Shown piece after piece: positions 12,267-14,551 of a DNA stretch of 14,551 nt. Source of the stretch: Euryarchaeota archaeon UBA257. Lineage in GTDB: Archaea > Thermoplasmatota > Poseidoniia > Poseidoniales > Thalassarchaeaceae. Both the position numbers and the translations under genes were made by a program. Location of the stretch: contig DAJO01000053.1 of NCBI GenBank assembly GCA_002498985.1, positions 4,048 to 18,598 on the forward strand. The letters are read 5' to 3'. Every line of letters starts with the position of its first letter. Position 1 is the stretch's first letter. The notes under the pieces were generated by a model that saw only the letters and a list, made by a program, of their open reading frames with translations, searched no databases and was not told where the DNA came from.

Positions 12267-14551
12267 ATGGTGTCAGAAGGTTCAGAATTGGAGGCAATTC
12301 CCAGTTTTATTTCTACACCTACAAAAATCCGCAGTAGATATCGTCGTAGATTGCTCAATAGACTATCTGAAGGTGGTGCGACTGTTACAACGCTAGCCAG
12401 GGATATAGGACTCCAGATTCCTCATGCTTCTGCGGAGTTAAGAAAGCTTAGGAATGAGGGACTGGTCTCTAGTGATCTTGATGCGGGTAGCAGAGGAGCA
12501 TACCTACATCTAACTGAATTAGGTTGGAATAGAATTAGATCGGATGAGAGGTCTAGAGCTTTAGAAGCCCTCCCTCTCCCTTCTTTGCCAGGTAAATTTT
12601 GTGTATTGGATAAAGATGGTAGTAATATTCTAATGGGATTATCTTCAATACCTAAATCTCCAATGATTCTCATTCCTGACAGGCCTCCTAATTCAGAAAA
12701 TAATATTGATGATTCCATAGGAAATGAAGGGGTTCGTTGGAATTGGGCTGTTTTCAAAGAAAAAGACCCTAGGTGGTTTGATTTACAAAGTTTGAAAGTC
12801 ACTCAGGCACCTCCTATTTCTACTGATCTTGGTATAATTGATACATATTCTGGACAATCTTCTGTTATAGGGATTATTAGGGCCAATTTGATTAATGAGA
12901 TGAGCCAATTAGCAATGACTTTTGGGACTTGGTATGATATGCCTAAGTCAAGACAAACCCCACCCCTTAACGAGAATACTTTCCATCGAGGCGATTGGAT
13001 TCTAGGTGAATGTCATAAACTAAGTCAAGAAATAAGGCCTAAAGTTCCAATAGTGGCTATACTTCCTGACAGTCTTTCCAGAACTATGCTAATTAGAACT
13101 ACTCGAATAAATTCTTTGGTGATAGCAAATTTAGCAGGTTTAGATATAATTAGTGATTCTTACCCTCTATCATCTCTAGATATATGGATTCATAAGGCAC
13201 ATCCTAGACTTCCCGATAACGAATTGAAAAGAAGAGTACAATCTTTGAAGGATAGAATAATGTCTACTAGGAAGGTTAGAACTGATGATTCTACTTGGAG
13301 AAAATTTAGAAGAGATTGGGGGGCAAAATCTTTCACAATTGACGAGTCGAATATAAGAAATTTAGATACGAGAAACTTAGGTGATTCTGCTGTTGAATCA
13401 TTAATGAGTTGGGTAATTTCTGACGAAAATCGCCCATCACTTATTTTAGAAATTAGTGAAAACATTTCACAATCAATCAAATCATCTATAATTATTCATC
13501 CTAAATTAAGAATTATGATTAAGGAAAAAATATGTCCTACAACAAAATCTTCAAATCTTCTGTATAATGATATTCTAAGGCCACTTCCTTGGCTAAGGCT
13601 GAAAACTTCTAATGATGAAATTATCTCTCTAAAATTGATTGATAGTTTACCTAGAATTGTTGTAAATGATGATATTCCTTCCTCCTTAGAAATTAATCCT
13701 TGGAAGTTAATTGGTCTGAATAAGTCTCATAATTTTGAATCAGAAGAATTAGAGCCAGGGTACCTTTCAATGGTTAATTCTGCGATTTCTCAATTCCCAA
13801 ATGGTAACGAGGAATGGGCAAATCAGATGGAAGCAAGATACCCGCTAGCAGCGTGGATAGCTTCTCCTAAGGCTACTAGATGGCCAAGATGGCAGCGGCT
13901 GAAAGATAGATTGTCAATAGAGTGGTTGGTTTTATTTGACATTGATCATATTCCTCTGAATAGACTTGCAGAACTCGCCGATCAGGCAAACGAAGAGATT
14001 CTCGATTATTTTGCAGAAAAGTTAGGACAGAAAATCAGAGAAGATAGTCAAACTGCAATTAGAACACGTCCAGCCGTAGATTTCATAGAAGCCTCATCTG
14101 GCACTTCTTGGATTGCTGCACAGTTTTTGTCGAATGCCGCATGGATTCCTGATAATCTTCATAATGATTTAATTAAATGGTCACTAGAAGCGTGGATTTC
14201 TTCACCTCCAAAGAAATCTCTACCTGCTCTTCAAGGTGTTTATTGGTTATTTAGTTCTGGACGTAACTCAAATGAAGATTTCTCTCGGGCACTTGAAAAA
14301 ATTTTATTCAAAGCACAGACTCTATCAAAAAATCATGATTTGAAGATTTGGGAATCATTGGTTAATTATTCGATTGATGGCAGAGAACTATCGAAAGAAG
14401 AATTAAATCATATTACAGAAAGATTACCTTATGATTGGTGGGCCCCCATATCATCCGAGATTTTATTGAAAATGCTCAGTAATGATGAATCAAATGATTG
14501 GTTATTTTCTTCCTCATTCCCATGGCCTGCTCTAGTTCTAAGGCCAATTGG
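12267..14551 (+). CDS. Large protein with N-terminal winged-helix domain, C terminus beyond the edge (partial)
   Basis: An unbroken reading frame of at least 761 codons runs from ATG 12267 off the right edge. Residues about 24-92 look like a MarR/ArsR-type winged helix: basic first helix (SRYRRRLLNRLSEGG), VTTLARDIGL, recognition-type PHASAELRKLRNEGLV, a wing (DAGSRGAY) and LTELGWNRIR. I do not recognise the remaining ~670 residues. They look soluble, with no membrane helix or signal peptide and no ATP-binding or nuclease motif that I could find. The part from about 520 is helical and tryptophan-rich, with two similar phrases (LAAWIASPK and LEAWISSPP) hinting at degenerate repeats. A regulator with a large sensor or scaffold domain is one reading; a replication- or repair-linked DNA-binding protein is another. 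It diverges from the small winged-helix pair. Confidence 0.8.
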   Translation, partial: MVSEGSELEAIPSFISTPTKIRSRYRRRLLNRLSEGGATVTTLARDIGLQIPHASAELRKLRNEGLVSSDLDAGSRGAYLHLTELGWNRIRSDERSRALEALPLPSLPGKFCVLDKDGSNILMGLSSIPKSPMILIPDRPPNSENNIDDSIGNEGVRWNWAVFKEKDPRWFDLQSLKVTQAPPISTDLGIIDTYSGQSSVIGIIRANLINEMSQLAMTFGTWYDMPKSRQTPPLNENTFHRGDWILGECHKLSQEIRPKVPIVAILPDSLSRTMLIRTTRINSLVIANLAGLDIISDSYPLSSLDIWIHKAHPRLPDNELKRRVQSLKDRIMSTRKVRTDDSTWRKFRRDWGAKSFTIDESNIRNLDTRNLGDSAVESLMSWVISDENRPSLILEISENISQSIKSSIIIHPKLRIMIKEKICPTTKSSNLLYNDILRPLPWLRLKTSNDEIISLKLIDSLPRIVVNDDIPSSLEINPWKLIGLNKSHNFESEELEPGYLSMVNSAISQFPNGNEEWANQMEARYPLAAWIASPKATRWPRWQRLKDRLSIEWLVLFDIDHIPLNRLAELADQANEEILDYFAEKLGQKIREDSQTAIRTRPAVDFIEASSGTSWIAAQFLSNAAWIPDNLHNDLIKWSLEAWISSPPKKSLPALQGVYWLFSSGRNSNEDFSRALEKILFKAQTLSKNHDLKIWESLVNYSIDGRELSKEELNHITERLPYDWWAPISSEILLKMLSNDESNDWLFSSSFPWPALVLRPI

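Noticed and set aside
12422..12802. A 126-codon minus-strand reading frame opposite the large winged-helix gene
   Set aside because: The plus-strand frame has a strong ribosome site, a recognisable winged-helix domain and runs open for 2.3 kb; the minus frame is serine-rich with no recognisable feature.
1..14551. CRISPR arrays, insertion sequences, integrase or attachment sites
   Set aside because: No regularly spaced direct repeats, transposase or integrase motifs, or long terminal inverted repeats were visible by eye on either strand.

Overview
The window is a compact, AT-rich stretch that most resembles a marine planktonic euryarchaeon, probably Marine Group II (Poseidoniia) or a relative. 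This assignment is an inference. It rests on TATA-like promoters about 20-25 nt from start codons with almost no leader, a geranylgeranyl-reductase-type flavoprotein, frequent AGA/AGG arginine codons, and small winged-helix proteins of archaeal style. Genes are tightly packed: the longest gap is about 244 bases (12023-12266), and no stretch over 300 bases lacks a gene. I saw no rRNA, tRNA, CRISPR array or insertion sequence.

Region 1 (about 1-8354) is dominated by acyl-CoA and aromatic-CoA catabolism. It begins with a possible proline-rich C-terminal fragment (to 52) and a crotonase-type enoyl-CoA hydratase (100-936, +). An aldehyde dehydrogenase (950-2368, -) and a PaaG-like isomerase (2437-3225, +) diverge from one 68-base promoter region containing nested palindromes. 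A minus-strand gene series follows. In transcription order it encodes a geranylgeranyl-reductase-like flavoprotein (8354-7131), an enoyl-CoA hydratase (7072-6212), a PaaA/BoxB-type diiron acyl-CoA epoxidase (6157-5015), an unrecognised 187-residue protein (4996-4433), a 3-hydroxyacyl-CoA dehydrogenase (4397-3507) and a SemiSWEET-type membrane protein (3498-3184). Together these look like an epoxidise, isomerise or open the ring, oxidise the aldehyde, then beta-oxidise route resembling the Paa and Box pathways. The usual electron-transfer reductase and the small Paa subunits are not in the window.

Region 2 (8457-11469, +) holds the molybdopterin genes moaE and moaC, followed by a class II fructose-1,6-bisphosphatase (GlpX) and a glycolytic-type class I fructose-bisphosphate aldolase. 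The last two are consecutive gluconeogenic enzymes of bacterial or eukaryotic type. The block ends in an AT-rich inverted repeat that spans the stop codons of two convergent genes.

Region 3 (11481-14551) has two small, related, winged-helix-like proteins on the minus strand. They diverge from a long plus-strand gene that runs off the right edge (at least 761 codons). Its product has an N-terminal winged helix and a large unrecognised C-terminal part. The gap between them carries paired heptamers in mirrored orientation that look like a regulator's binding sites. This locus, the incomplete diiron epoxidase module and the palindromes next to its promoters are the parts most likely to hold undescribed biology.
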